Below are positions 63,887 through 63,942 of a stretch of DNA of 63,942 nucleotides, piece after piece. The stretch covers positions 1 through 63,942 of the forward strand of contig NZ_PVLR01000046.1 in the NCBI RefSeq assembly GCF_002980625.1, in the 5' to 3' direction. This DNA is from Malikia spinosa. GTDB lineage: Bacteria; Pseudomonadota; Gammaproteobacteria; Burkholderiales; Burkholderiaceae_C. Under the pieces are notes generated by a model that had not been told where the DNA came from, ran no database searches, and saw only the letters and a list, made by a program, of their open reading frames with translations. The first letter of the stretch is position 1; each line of letters begins with the position of its first letter. A program made the position numbers and the translations under genes.

Positions 63887-63942
63887 TCGGCATGCGCGCT
63901 GCGACGGTCGCAAGGCCGTCCCGGTCGCATCCCGCAAAAAAA

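Overview
The window looks like chromosomal DNA of a GC-rich beta-proteobacterium, most likely order Burkholderiales. The basis is gene content and synteny: a phaC-phaA-phaB polyester operon, smc directly followed by zipA, a zapB-like/zapA pair followed by 6S RNA, DUF2789, DUF2788, BPSS1780-type and SWIB proteins, and a yjcH-actP acetate permease pair next to a transporter-fused histidine kinase. I do not name a species.

Left edge (1-1018): accessory DNA. The first ~148 bases are the end of an IS66-family element with the start of its orf1. It sits inside a NACHT/STAND-like P-loop ATPase gene, a type often found in anti-phage loci. A C-terminal fragment of an unknown protein follows and abuts the stop codon of a broken lacI-type gene.

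Sugar/inositol region (1019-9892): remnants of a divergent lacI / Gfo-Idh pair, then a minus-strand operon (two TIM-barrel isomerases and an IolG-like dehydrogenase) divergent from an intact LacI regulator. An RpiR regulator and two more Gfo/Idh dehydrogenases follow. Palindromic candidate operators lie at the lacI start and between rpiR and the next dehydrogenase. No inositol transporter and no iolB, iolC or iolD is visible.

PHA and housekeeping (9997-25266): DUF2789, phaB/phaA/phaC, a small membrane protein, pgeF, a NUDIX hydrolase, zipA, smc, ppsA with its divergent regulator ppsR, and an unrecognised 296-residue helical protein.

Acetate-type signalling locus (25422-35819): a translationally coupled trio (solute-symporter/histidine kinase, receiver-only response regulator, membrane pseudo-histidine-kinase fused to an intact DEDDh exonuclease). 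Divergent from it are a cNMP/CBS/DUF294 protein and an exonuclease-fold protein that has lost its first two acidic catalytic residues, and then yjcH-actP. This is the strongest candidate for an undescribed system.

Cobalamin regulon (35945-50462): thirteen more or less overlapping minus-strand genes after btuB (cobB, cobU, btuF, btuC, btuD, cobO, bluB, cbiB, cobD, cobQ, cobT, cobS, cobC), apparently all downstream of one cobalamin riboswitch. Together they take up corrinoids, adenosylate and amidate them, make dimethylbenzimidazole and assemble the nucleotide loop.

Right part (50524-63886): zapB-like/zapA, 6S RNA, SWIB protein, MFS transporter, 2-hydroxyacid dehydrogenase, a GspE/PilB-type ATPase with two small membrane proteins, a yejABEF-type peptide ABC importer and divergent fabI.

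A 10-base sequence TTGCGTAAGT (14 bases in two cases) recurs three times inside unrelated GC-rich genes, always in an AT-rich patch of rare codons.
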